Source of the DNA: Lacrimispora xylanolytica
GTDB lineage: Bacteria > Bacillota > Clostridia > Lachnospirales > Lachnospiraceae
Length of the DNA stretch: 64,000 nt
NCBI RefSeq assembly: GCF_026723765.1
Contig: NZ_CP113524.1
Coordinates: 1,597,001 to 1,661,000 of the forward strand
Direction: 5' to 3'
Under the pieces are notes generated by a model, which worked only from the letters and a program-made list of their open reading frames with translations, was not told where the DNA came from and ran no database searches. The position numbers and the translations under genes were made by a program. Of this stretch, positions 27,568 to 36,307 are shown piece by piece (position 1 is the first letter of the stretch; the number at the start of each line of letters is the position of its first letter).

Positions 27568-27613
27568 AGGACTCATGCCAGGCATTTATGTCAGGCATGG
27601 GTCCTTTCTTTTC
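27568..27613 (+). terminator. Intrinsic terminator after the binding-protein gene
   Basis: AGGACTCATGCC (27568-27579) pairs with GGCATGGGTCCT (27594-27605) with a single G-T pair and runs into TTCTTTTCG and a T6 tract. The T-rich part abuts the 3' end of the convergent AraC sensor gene. Confidence 0.85.
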
Positions 27614-27619
27614 GTTTTT

Positions 27620-29908
27620 TTACAGGGAAAGATCTGGAGTCTTATATTTTCTGTATTCTCCAGGGGTCATGGCTACATATTTCTTAAAGAACCGCTGGTA
27701 GCTCTGGACGTTATTGTATCCCACTTTTTCCGATATTTCTGTGAGAGTAAGAAAAGAGCCGGTCAGGTAATCCTTGCTTTTTTCAATCCGGGTCTGATTT
27801 AAATAATCGGTTAAAGTAATTCCTGCCCTGGCACGAAAGATCTTGCTTAAGTAGGAGTAGCTGATATTTAGATAATCAGCAGTGTCGGTGATGTTCATAT
27901 CCTTCATATAGTGTTCACTTAAATACTGTTTTGCCATTTCACAATAGTTGTTTTCCTTGGCGTCGTTGCTTTTATACTGAACCGAGATGTTTCTTAGGAG
28001 CGCTTTGCTGTCATGGATCATATCAGCCAATGTCTTGTATTCATTCAGAGCATCCAGTAAGCTGGTCTCCATGTGTCTGGTGAAATGAAACTCGTGATCC
28101 AGCTCTACTAAAATCCGATTATACACATCCTTTACCTGAGAAACATTGTGGATTGCCATAAGCTTCTCCTCTAATTCCAGAAAGAGCCGTTCAATTCCCG
28201 GTTCGTTCTGAGTGACGATACTTCGGATAAAAGAGGCGTTGATGTTTAAAAGCATACCGTAAAGCTCATCAGAATCCATGACCTTTTCCGTTTGACCGCT
28301 GGTGATCAGCTCATTGCTCCAGTGAAAGAAACAGGCGTTCTTCACTGCTTCCAGACACTTTGGAAATTCCTCCAGGATTTCCTTCGCGTGATGTATGGTC
28401 TGGCTGAGACCGAAATAGGCGTTCCCATTGATCAGCTTGATTACCGTATCTGTCAGGACCCTTCTGGTCTGCTCCAGATTCTCCCCTTCATTTCCCTGAT
28501 AAAGAAGGACGAAGGTCTCTTCCTCTATCTTCGTTAAAATCCCCTTTTGAGAGGAAAGAAGATAGCTTCGCAGCACTTCCTCTAAATTCAACCGAAACAA
28601 CAGCTCTTCTTCAGATGTCATCTTCCTGTGGGAAACGTCAAACCGAACCAGTAAAAGCTGGCAATGGCAGAAGCCGTCATTATCAAACAGATAAGGATGG
28701 TCGCCTATGAACTCCTGTTTGTACTTCCGGTTCTCTAAAAAGCTTCGGAATGTAAAGGATTTACTTAATTCATCAAAACGCTTTAATTTAATCTTCACAT
28801 TAGAATTATAGGTGTTCATTTCAGTAAAAATCTGTTTCAGAAGCTCAATTTCATCGGTGACTTTTTCCTGACTGGTGTTTTTTCCCCCTTTTGCAAAATC
28901 AGAATACAAAATATGTATGGGGCGGTACAGTCGTCTGGCCATATAGCCGGAAATTATGAGAGAAAACAACATAAGGCCAGCACATACCAGCAGAATGTAT
29001 TTGCCAAGATAAACCGCTTCCATATAGGAATCACCAAGAGGGTAGGAGATAACTGCCAAGGCATTAAAATCCACAGGCTTTATAAAATAAATACGGCCGT
29101 TTCTTATGACATAAGAAACCTGATTGTCAGACGATTTATAAGGCTGTAAGACCAGCTCCTTAGAGTCCAGATAGCTGCTGTTTCCTTCCATCAAAGTTCC
29201 ATCAAGGGCAGTAAGAAAAAATTCGCCCCGGCCGTTTCCTAAGTGATAGGAGTCAAAAATGTCATGATACAATCCTTTCATGCTGATATTAGCCACCAGA
29301 TAAAAGTCCGGTTTTCCCTTTAAGACCAGTGACAGGACCAGGTTGTTCCGCTTGTTGTATAAAAAACTGTATTTATCAAACAGCGATTCATCGTCAAAGA
29401 TAAGACGGGGAGGCAGCTGTTGTATCGTACAGGAATTTTCCTTAATGTCATGAATCCACCCGGTATCATAAAATTCCGGGAAAAAGTATTGTCCTGTTTT
29501 TGAGTTGTATATTTTGCGTGTGGTCCTGTCGTAGAAATATACGGAATCAATGAGGTGATACTTTTGTGTCATGGCGGATAACCGCCTTGAGATCATGGTC
29601 AGGTCCGTATTATAGCTGCCGGAATAAGTATAGGTGCTATACCTTTTTTCACTGATTTCAGTTGCAAGCTCCAGCTTTATATTTTTAATTCTCTGATCGA
29701 TGCCGGAGGCAATTTCGTTAAGGGCGATGGATTTTTGCTGGTAGAATTTCTGAGTTGCCTGCTGGATCATCATGTGGTACCAAAAAAGCCCCAGGATGCT
29801 GATGGGGATAAGAATTAAAAGAATATTGGATCGCAGGATTTTTGTAAAGTACCTTCGAAAGCCTCTTTTTTCTCTTCCTTTTAAATTCCAGATTCCAAAT
29901 CCCTTCAT
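27620..29908 (-). CDS. Membrane-bound AraC-family sensor-regulator
   Basis: One-piece sensor and transcription factor of 762 residues. A first transmembrane helix (about 22-43, ILLILIPISILGLFWYHMM) and a second near 300 (ILLVCAGLMLFSLIISGYM) bracket an extracytoplasmic sensor domain. A cytoplasmic linker follows, and the C-terminus carries an AraC DNA-binding domain (ITDTADYLNISYSYLSKIFR; LTEISEKVGYNNVQSYQRFFKK). I chose ATG 29908 because GGGGGATG lies 7 bp upstream; the frame extends further but without a ribosome site. It is divergent from an LplBC-type importer, the usual partner of such regulators, and likely senses the imported sugar outside the cell. Confidence 0.88.
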   Translation of the reverse strand: MKGFGIWNLKGREKRGFRRYFTKILRSNILLILIPISILGLFWYHMMIQQATQKFYQQKSIALNEIASGIDQRIKNIKLELATEISEKRYSTYTYSGSYNTDLTMISRRLSAMTQKYHLIDSVYFYDRTTRKIYNSKTGQYFFPEFYDTGWIHDIKENSCTIQQLPPRLIFDDESLFDKYSFLYNKRNNLVLSLVLKGKPDFYLVANISMKGLYHDIFDSYHLGNGRGEFFLTALDGTLMEGNSSYLDSKELVLQPYKSSDNQVSYVIRNGRIYFIKPVDFNALAVISYPLGDSYMEAVYLGKYILLVCAGLMLFSLIISGYMARRLYRPIHILYSDFAKGGKNTSQEKVTDEIELLKQIFTEMNTYNSNVKIKLKRFDELSKSFTFRSFLENRKYKQEFIGDHPYLFDNDGFCHCQLLLVRFDVSHRKMTSEEELLFRLNLEEVLRSYLLSSQKGILTKIEEETFVLLYQGNEGENLEQTRRVLTDTVIKLINGNAYFGLSQTIHHAKEILEEFPKCLEAVKNACFFHWSNELITSGQTEKVMDSDELYGMLLNINASFIRSIVTQNEPGIERLFLELEEKLMAIHNVSQVKDVYNRILVELDHEFHFTRHMETSLLDALNEYKTLADMIHDSKALLRNISVQYKSNDAKENNYCEMAKQYLSEHYMKDMNITDTADYLNISYSYLSKIFRARAGITLTDYLNQTRIEKSKDYLTGSFLTLTEISEKVGYNNVQSYQRFFKKYVAMTPGEYRKYKTPDLSL

Positions 29909-30024
29909 AAAAGCATCCCCCGTTATAAAAAGTCCAATCGTTGCCAATTGTAAAATAAGCCATCTTTTACTATAGCATAGGTTTTCCTGAATTTTCAATA
30001 AAAAGCAGATTCCTACATGGTTAT

Positions 30025-30059
30025 GATAGATATTCATAGTACAGGATAGTTATTCATAG
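30025..30059 (+). promoter_or_regulatory. Tandem direct repeat, likely AraC-type operator
   Basis: GATAGATATTCATAG (30025-30039) and GATAGTTATTCATAG (30045-30059) match at 14 of 15 positions with a 20-bp period, two helical turns. They lie between the AraC sensor and the importer, immediately upstream of a weak promoter region (TGTAAT at 30081-30086), the arrangement expected for an AraC-family activator site. Confidence 0.65.
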
Positions 30060-30139
30060 CCCCAAATAGAATCCTACTGTTGTAATTAGAGGGGATTTCT
30101 GGTTAGAGTGGAGGAAACGACAGATTACGGAGGGAAGCT

Positions 30140-31093
30140 ATGAAAGGTAAGTTGTTATCAGTCCGCCGGGCCGGGTGCCGGTCTGGGGATAAAAGAATCT
30201 GGTTTTATTTATGGAGAGACAAATGGCTCTATCTGATGCTGGCGCCTGTCATCATCTACTATATTGTATTTAAGTATGTACCAATGTACGGTCTCATCAT
30301 AGCCTTTCAGGATTATAATGTGTTTAAGGGAATAGGCGGAAGCAAATGGTCGGGACTTCTTAACTTTAAGCAGGTATTTACAACGGATCTTTTCTGGTTA
30401 TCCATCCGCAATACCTTAATTCTTAATCTATCCACCCTGGCAGTAAATTTTCCCTTGACCATTGTGGTGGCACTCATGTTAAATGAAGTACGATGCAGCG
30501 TATTTAAGCGGATTTCCCAATCCTTTCTTTACCTGCCTCATTTTATGTCATGGGTGGTGGTGGCAGGCATTGCTACCAATTTATTTGCCCAGACAGACGG
30601 AAGCATCAATCATCTCATTAAGACCCTGGGATTTGCCCCTGTTCCATTCTTAAACAGCAAGGGCTGGTGGATTTTTACCTATGTAATCTGTAACGTGTGG
30701 AAGGAAATCGGCTGGGGAACCATTATCTATCTGGCGGCAATTACAGGCATTGATGAGTCTCTTTATGAAGCTGCATACATAGACGGCGCCAGCCGGATTC
30801 AGAGAATCCGTTATATTACCCTTCCTATGATCCGGTCGGTCATCATCGTCATGCTGATTTTATCCATCAGCAAAACGATGAGCATAGGTCTTGATGCTCC
30901 CTTGCTCCTTGGAAATACAAAGGTCATCAACGTCTCGGAGGTAATCAGTACCTATATATACCGGCTGGGAATCGTAAAAGCCGAATACAGTCTGTCAACG
31001 GTCATCGGTCTCTTTCAGTCTGTGGTCAACATTATCATACTCATCCTGGCAGATCGCTTTGCCAAGCTGATTGGCGAAGAAGGCATACTATAG
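30140..31093 (+). CDS. Sugar ABC transporter permease, LplB family
   Basis: Permease of 317 residues with about six transmembrane helices. The hallmark of LplB-type importers is visible near the N-terminus: WLYLMLAPVIIYYIVFKYVPMYG followed by IAFQDYN. The EAA loop is ESLYEAAYIDGASRIQRIRYITLP. GGAGGGAAGC precedes the ATG. It is the first gene of a five-gene rightward unit with its partner permease, lipoprotein and two oxidoreductases. No ATPase gene is present in the cluster. Confidence 0.9.
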   Translation: MKGKLLSVRRAGCRSGDKRIWFYLWRDKWLYLMLAPVIIYYIVFKYVPMYGLIIAFQDYNVFKGIGGSKWSGLLNFKQVFTTDLFWLSIRNTLILNLSTLAVNFPLTIVVALMLNEVRCSVFKRISQSFLYLPHFMSWVVVAGIATNLFAQTDGSINHLIKTLGFAPVPFLNSKGWWIFTYVICNVWKEIGWGTIIYLAAITGIDESLYEAAYIDGASRIQRIRYITLPMIRSVIIVMLILSISKTMSIGLDAPLLLGNTKVINVSEVISTYIYRLGIVKAEYSLSTVIGLFQSVVNIIILILADRFAKLIGEEGIL

Positions 31094-31109
31094 AAAGGAG
31101 CAGCCTGTC

Positions 31110-31973
31110 ATGAAGAAAAAAATCCCATCCTGGGGAACTGTGATAAACTATATCTTGTTGTCCCTTTTAGTCATCATATGCTTTTATCCCTTTTTAAATG
31201 TGGTTGCTTATTCTCTTAGCAGCAACCGGGCGGTTCTTTCCGGGAGCGTCACATTTTATCCGATCGAAATGCAGTTAGATGCCTATAAGGAGATTATACA
31301 TCGAAGTCAGATCTGGACGTCCATGAGGGTGACCATACTTGTAACCTTATTAGGCACTGGCCTTGGTCTGATGCTTACGGTGTTTGCGGCCTATGCTCTG
31401 TCTAAGGATAAATTAAAGGGGCGCAAATGGATCTCTGGAATGATCCTTTTTACCATGTATTTCAGCGGAGGCATCATTCCTACCTTCCTGGTGGTGAAAA
31501 ACCTGGGGATGTTCGATCAGCTTACCTCCCTTTACATACCATCAGCGGTCAATGTATTTAACTTTATTGTAATGAGAACTTTTTTTCGGGAGATTCCAAA
31601 AAGTCTGGAGGAGGCAGCCTATCTGGACGGAGCCACGGACGTACAGATCCTTTTAAGAGTGGTCCTTCCCCTATCCATGCCAATTATCGCTACCATCGGA
31701 CTCTTTTACGCCGTTTATTATTGGAACGATTATTTTAACGCCCTGATTTTCATTCAGTCTCCTGAAAAATTCACCCTTCAGCTGCGCCTTAGGAGCCTTT
31801 TGTTTGAAGGAGAGCTTGGGGCAGCAGGTAATGAGGGCTTAGCCCAGCAGGTCATGGCAGAATCCCTTAAAATGACCTGTATTGTAGTAGGAACCGTTCC
31901 CATACTGGCTGTTTATCCATGGCTTCAACGGTATTTTGTAAAGGGTGTTATGCTTGGGTCTGTCAAGGGTTAG
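31110..31973 (+). CDS. Sugar ABC transporter permease, LplC/YtcP family
   Basis: Partner permease of 287 residues. Family features are FNVVAYSLSSNRAV-like text near residue 35, TMYFSGGIIPTF, the EAA loop PKSLEEAAYLDGATDVQILLRVVLP, and the C-terminal KGVMLGSVKG. I chose ATG 31110, after GAAAGGAG, over an in-frame ATG at 31071 that lies within the upstream gene. Its product pairs with LplB-type permease in importers of complex oligosaccharides. Confidence 0.9.
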   Translation: MKKKIPSWGTVINYILLSLLVIICFYPFLNVVAYSLSSNRAVLSGSVTFYPIEMQLDAYKEIIHRSQIWTSMRVTILVTLLGTGLGLMLTVFAAYALSKDKLKGRKWISGMILFTMYFSGGIIPTFLVVKNLGMFDQLTSLYIPSAVNVFNFIVMRTFFREIPKSLEEAAYLDGATDVQILLRVVLPLSMPIIATIGLFYAVYYWNDYFNALIFIQSPEKFTLQLRLRSLLFEGELGAAGNEGLAQQVMAESLKMTCIVVGTVPILAVYPWLQRYFVKGVMLGSVKG

Positions 31974-32020
31974 CAGATCCGGATTTTAAATACACTAATT
32001 ATATGATTGGAGGAAGGTAT

Positions 32021-33673
32021 ATGAAAAAGGCAAGACGTTTTCTGGCGGGGGCACTAATCTGTACAATGGGAGTGAGCTTATTTGGCTGCAATGCTTCCAG
32101 AGAGACAGGAAAAAAGACAGAGGAAACGAATACGGTTGGCACAGAGACCAAAGAGGAAGGCAGTGAATTTAAGACCACCTATGGTTCAAAGAAATTTGAT
32201 GATGTGACCATAACCGTAGAAGTATTTGACCGGAGCAATGCGCCGGAAGGAAGCACAGTCATTGATAACAAATGGACCAAATACATCAATGAGGAAATGA
32301 ACAAGGTAGGTATTACCGTTAAATTCGTAGCGGTTCCAAGAGCCGATGAAGTAAATAAGGCCCAGCTTATGATGGCATCAGGCACAGGGCCGGATATCAT
32401 GATCTGCTATACATCATCCATTGTAGAAGGATTTTATAAGGACGGGGGAACTTATGACCTTTCTCCATACGTGGACGGAATGGAGCAGGCGAAAAACTTA
32501 AAGGATTACATAGGAAAAGATTGTATAGACCTTGGACGAAATCAGGAGGGAGAGCTTTGGGCCATTCCGGCAAGACGTTCCACCACCGCCTCCACCAACT
32601 TATTCATCCGTAAGGACTGGCTGGATGCTCTGGGACTAAAAGCACCTACCACAAAGGAAGAGATGTACCAGGTATTAAAGAAATTCCAGAAATACAAACC
32701 AGACGCCTTTGCAGCCAGCTTCTGGGTATGCACCAAAGCAAGCGATATCCCAGGCGTAATGGCAGCCTCCTTTTTAAAGAACATTGCAGATGAAAAGGCT
32801 TATGCCATTGAGGGCGATTCTGCAACCAGCCTTTTGTATACAGACCCAGGCTTTGGGGAGTATTTCAAATGGATGAATGGGTTGTATAACGAGGGACTGA
32901 TCGATCCGGAATATTATGTGGATACCACGGAAAATGCCTTAAAAGAGGATTTTGTAAACGGAAAAGTAGGCTGCTTTGAATCCAATGTAAATTACAATGT
33001 AGACAGTCTTAGAGGCAGCTTGTTAAAAGTGCTCCAGTCCACAGACCCAAAGGCAGATGTCATCAGCATTCCTCCTTTAAAGAATGAAAATGACGGAGAG
33101 ATCTATAACAAGAATTACCCCATTAACGGGGCCTATCTTTTCATTCCTCAATCCGCTAAGAACGTGGAAGCAGCAGTTACCTATCTTGACTGGCTTGCCA
33201 CCAAGGAAGGCGGCTTTACCCTTTTCCATGGTTTTGAGGGAGAACATTTTAAATATGATGATTCAGGGGTTCCATGCGTCATAGATGCAGGGTATAATAC
33301 AAAGGACAAAGACTGGACCAGACACGATTTATTCCTCATCGGAAACCAGGGCTATTATAAGACCCCCGATGAATTTGCGAAAGCAACCTCCAAGGAGTGT
33401 CCCGGGTACGAGAACTATGTGCTTGATAATTATAAGAATGCATCCATGGGAGTCGTCAGGCACGATCCTACCTTCACAGCTCCAACTTCTACAGAGAAAA
33501 ACACGGAAATCAGTGTTATCCGGGAAGAGTATTTCGTAAAATTAGTTACCTGTCCTCCTGATAAATTTGATGCCACCCTTCAGGAATTTAAGGATAAATT
33601 AAAGAAGGCTGGTTACGACCAGATTATGACGGAGCGGACAGAATATTATGACAAAGCCTTTGCCGGGAAATAA
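32021..33673 (+). CDS. Extracellular solute-binding lipoprotein, LplA type
   Basis: Binding lipoprotein of 550 residues, longer than CUT1 binding proteins as usual for LplA types. The signal peptide ends in a lipobox SLFGC. Typical segments are SGTGPDIMICY, RKDWLDALGL and the NYPINGAYLFIP region. ATG 32021 follows GGAGGAAGG; an earlier in-frame ATG at 31919 lies inside the permease gene. Ligand unknown; the neighbouring Gfo/Idh/MocA enzymes suggest a sugar acid, inositol or modified oligosaccharide. Confidence 0.89.
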   Translation: MKKARRFLAGALICTMGVSLFGCNASRETGKKTEETNTVGTETKEEGSEFKTTYGSKKFDDVTITVEVFDRSNAPEGSTVIDNKWTKYINEEMNKVGITVKFVAVPRADEVNKAQLMMASGTGPDIMICYTSSIVEGFYKDGGTYDLSPYVDGMEQAKNLKDYIGKDCIDLGRNQEGELWAIPARRSTTASTNLFIRKDWLDALGLKAPTTKEEMYQVLKKFQKYKPDAFAASFWVCTKASDIPGVMAASFLKNIADEKAYAIEGDSATSLLYTDPGFGEYFKWMNGLYNEGLIDPEYYVDTTENALKEDFVNGKVGCFESNVNYNVDSLRGSLLKVLQSTDPKADVISIPPLKNENDGEIYNKNYPINGAYLFIPQSAKNVEAAVTYLDWLATKEGGFTLFHGFEGEHFKYDDSGVPCVIDAGYNTKDKDWTRHDLFLIGNQGYYKTPDEFAKATSKECPGYENYVLDNYKNASMGVVRHDPTFTAPTSTEKNTEISVIREEYFVKLVTCPPDKFDATLQEFKDKLKKAGYDQIMTERTEYYDKAFAGK

Positions 33674-33715
33674 GCTGGTCCAGACAATCGGGTAAAAGGC
33701 GAAAGGAGATACAAC

Positions 33716-34810
33716 ATGGGAAACGGGAACGATGGCATGAATTATGCACCGAAAGGAAAACCAGAACCAGTGGTTTCTAAGGGAACCTTCTGCATCGCAG
33801 CGGTGGCGCTGGATCATGGACACATCTACGGCATGTGCAATGGCTTAACAGAGGCAGGCGCTACGCTAAAATGGGTCTATGACAGGGACCTAAAGAAAGT
33901 AGCTGACTTTATCAAGGCGTTTCCTCAGGCGCAGGCAGCGGGAAGTGAAGAAGAGGTGTTACGTGATCCTGAGGTAAGGCTTGTTTGTTCCGCAGCAATA
34001 ACCAGTCTTCGAAGTGCTCTGGGCATCCGGGTCATGAAGGCAGGAAAGGATTACTTTACAGACAAGGCCCCCTTAACGACCCTTGAGCAGCTGAGAGAAG
34101 TAAAGGAAGCCATTAATGAGACGGGAAAGAAATATATGGTCTACTACAGTGAACGGATTCATGTAGAGGCAGCCGTTTTTGCCGGTCAGCTCATAGACCA
34201 GGGAGCCATCGGAACGCCCATACATATCGACGGCTTTGGACCTCACCGGGTGGGAGCTCCAGAAAGCAGACCGGAGTGGTTCTTTCAAAAGGAGAAATAT
34301 GGCGGCATTCTCTGCGATATCGGAAGCCATCAGATCGAACAGTTTCTCTATTACTGTGGAGTAAAGGACGCTAAAGTACAGTACTCTCAGGTGGGGAATT
34401 TCAGTCATCCCGATTATCCGGAGCTGGAGGACTTTGGAGATGCGGTGCTTTTAGGAGACAATGGCGCCACCCAGCATTTCAGGGTAGACTGGCTGACACC
34501 AAAGGGGCTTTCCACCTGGGGAGACGGAAGAACCTTTATTTTAGGGACCAGGGGCTACATAGAACTGCGTAAATACGTAAACATTGGAACCGGAGACGGA
34601 AGCTCTGATCACGTTTTTCTGGTAAATGATGACGGAGAGCAGCATTTTGAAGTCACGGGAAAGGTGGGATATCCATTTTTCGGACAGTTGATCCTAGACT
34701 GCATCAACCGGACTGAGAATGCCATGACTCAGGAACACGCACTAAAGGCGGCTGAGCTGTGCGTCAGGGCGGAAGATCAGGCAGTCATCATCAAAGAAGC
34801 CGGGAGGTAG
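33716..34810 (+). CDS. Gfo/Idh/MocA-family oxidoreductase 1
   Basis: NAD(P)-dependent sugar or sugar-acid dehydrogenase/isomerase-type protein of 364 residues. The N-terminal Rossmann domain is less canonical (CIAAVALDHGHIYGM), and the KAPLTT-like segment DKAPLTTLEQL fills the position of the usual EKPxA lysine-proline motif. The GDIGSHQIEQF-type sequence CDIGSHQIEQF carries the active-site histidine. It follows the lipoprotein gene by 42 bp with GAAAGGAG. It probably works on the imported compound, possibly in a two-step oxidation/elimination with the next gene. Confidence 0.8.
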   Translation: MGNGNDGMNYAPKGKPEPVVSKGTFCIAAVALDHGHIYGMCNGLTEAGATLKWVYDRDLKKVADFIKAFPQAQAAGSEEEVLRDPEVRLVCSAAITSLRSALGIRVMKAGKDYFTDKAPLTTLEQLREVKEAINETGKKYMVYYSERIHVEAAVFAGQLIDQGAIGTPIHIDGFGPHRVGAPESRPEWFFQKEKYGGILCDIGSHQIEQFLYYCGVKDAKVQYSQVGNFSHPDYPELEDFGDAVLLGDNGATQHFRVDWLTPKGLSTWGDGRTFILGTRGYIELRKYVNIGTGDGSSDHVFLVNDDGEQHFEVTGKVGYPFFGQLILDCINRTENAMTQEHALKAAELCVRAEDQAVIIKEAGR

Positions 34811-34815
34811 GGACC

Positions 34816-35982
34816 ATGTTGCAGATTGCAGTTGTGGGGATCGGAAATATTTCACCAGCTCATATCGAAGGCCTTTTAGCCTTCCCGGACCGATGCCAGA
34901 TCGTAGCTCTGTGTGATATTTATCCGGAAAAGGCGGAGAGAGCGAAGGAGAAATATCATCTGGATTGTAGGGTGTTTGACGACCATGAAAAGATGCTAAA
35001 GTCCGGCATGACCATTGATGTGGTACACGTTTGTACACCTCCCTATGTGCATGGGGAAATTGCCATACATGCCATGGATTCAGGCTGTCATGTGGTGGTG
35101 GAAAAACCAATGGCAACCTGTTTAAAAGAGTGTGATGCTATGCTGGAAGCAGAAAAAAGAAATAAGGTTACAATGGCATGCATTGCACAAAATCGTTTTC
35201 GTAACCAGATATACAAATTACAGAAGGTACTGGAAAGTGAGTTAGCTGGTAAAATCTGCTGTGCTCATGTGAATTCCAACTGGTGGAGAGGCCATTGCTA
35301 CTATGATCTGTGGTGGAGAGGGCTTTGGGAAAAGGAGGGCGGAGGGCCTACCTTAAACCATGCCGTGCACCATATTGATATGCTTAACTGGCTGGAGGGA
35401 AGGCTGCCCTCTGGAGTTATGGCCATGCTTGCCAACCTAATGCATGACAATGCAGAGGTGGAGGACTTATCCCTTGCTATGTTGGAGTATTCGGATGGAA
35501 GCCTGGCTCAGATTACCAGTTCAGTGATCCACCATGGGGAAGAACAGGGCATAGAGCTGCAGTGCGCCAATGCAAAACTCTCTTTTCCATGGAGCTTAAA
35601 GGCGGAGGTCTCAAGGTCCAATGGTTTCCCGGAGGACGGAGGAAACCGGGAGCTGATGGATAAACTTCAGACTCTCTATGAGGAAATTCCAGACCTTACT
35701 TATGAGGGGCATACCGGGGAAATTGATGACATTCTTTCTGCAATCGAGAGCGGAACCAGGCCTCTGATTACTGGTGAAGATGGCAGAAAGACCGTGGAGC
35801 TTATTACAGCCATATATAAAGCAGGATTTTTAAAAGAGAGAGTAAGTCTGCCCATCTCACAGGAAGATGAATATTACTCCTTTGATGGGATCTTAAATCA
35901 CGCAGTACGGTTTCATGAAAAATCCGCATCCGTTGAAAATTTTATGGATGCCGGGATTACTCTAGGGAATTATAAACGTTAA
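34816..35982 (+). CDS. Gfo/Idh/MocA-family oxidoreductase 2
   Basis: Second oxidoreductase of the family, 388 residues, with a standard N-terminal nucleotide fold (VVGIGNISPAHIEG), the catalytic VVVEKPMA motif (about residues 94-101) and the active-site histidine region NHAVHHIDMLNWL. ATG 34816 follows GGGAGGTAGGG and starts six bases after the previous stop, indicating coupling; an earlier in-frame ATG at 34759 is inside the upstream gene. The insert rich in tryptophans (SNWWRGHCYYDLWWRGLW) is distinctive. Substrate unknown. Confidence 0.85.
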   Translation: MLQIAVVGIGNISPAHIEGLLAFPDRCQIVALCDIYPEKAERAKEKYHLDCRVFDDHEKMLKSGMTIDVVHVCTPPYVHGEIAIHAMDSGCHVVVEKPMATCLKECDAMLEAEKRNKVTMACIAQNRFRNQIYKLQKVLESELAGKICCAHVNSNWWRGHCYYDLWWRGLWEKEGGGPTLNHAVHHIDMLNWLEGRLPSGVMAMLANLMHDNAEVEDLSLAMLEYSDGSLAQITSSVIHHGEEQGIELQCANAKLSFPWSLKAEVSRSNGFPEDGGNRELMDKLQTLYEEIPDLTYEGHTGEIDDILSAIESGTRPLITGEDGRKTVELITAIYKAGFLKERVSLPISQEDEYYSFDGILNHAVRFHEKSASVENFMDAGITLGNYKR

Positions 35983-36014
35983 TGAAAGCAAAGAATATCT
36001 CTGATATGACAAAA

Positions 36015-36045
36015 GGCTCCATTCACACCCGTGGTGAGTGGAGCC
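36015..36045. other. Strong GC-rich hairpin upstream of tusA
   Basis: GGCTCCATTCAC (36015-36026) pairs with GTGAGTGGAGCC (36034-36045) around a 7-nt loop, with one G-T pair. There is no T tract after it. It may end the importer transcript with a factor, or lie in the 5' leader of tusA, whose ribosome site is 30 bp downstream. Confidence 0.55.
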
Positions 36046-36085
36046 GAATCAGGTAAGAGAGCAAATTGCCACAAGGAGGTATGGT

Positions 36086-36307
36086 ATGAATAAGATTGAC
36101 TGCCTTGGTGAGATCTGTCCGGTTCCGGTTATGAAGCTTCGTAATGTCATGGATTCCATAAAGAAGGGGGAGGATTATTTAATGGTCACCGATCACAGCT
36201 GCACCATTAAGAATCTGGAATCCTTTTGTAAGGCCAATCACTTGAAGTATGATTCGGAAGAAGTGATGAACGGGGTATGGGAAATCACCATTACTTCTAA
36301 CAGATAG
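36086..36307 (+). CDS. TusA-family sulfur carrier protein 1
   Basis: Small sulfur-relay protein of 73 residues. The persulfide-forming cysteine is in the CPVP motif of DCLGEICPVPVMKL, and the DHSCTIKNLESF segment is typical of TusA/SirA domains. ATG 36086 is chosen because AAGGAGG lies 6 bp upstream. Its last 11 bases overlap the 3' end of the convergent LysR gene. It is a paralogue of the TusA at 38153, and the YeeE-type transporter nearby suggests transfer of imported sulfur. Confidence 0.88.
   Translation: MNKIDCLGEICPVPVMKLRNVMDSIKKGEDYLMVTDHSCTIKNLESFCKANHLKYDSEEVMNGVWEITITSNR

Noticed and set aside
29909-30037. Upstream extension of the AraC sensor to 30037
   Set aside because: No ribosome site at that ATG, while ATG 29908 follows GGGGGATG at good distance; the extension also overlaps the intergenic repeats.
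36038-36085. Upstream start for tusA 1 at 36038
   Set aside because: It would begin within the strong hairpin and lacks a ribosome site; ATG 36086 follows AAGGAGG at ideal distance.
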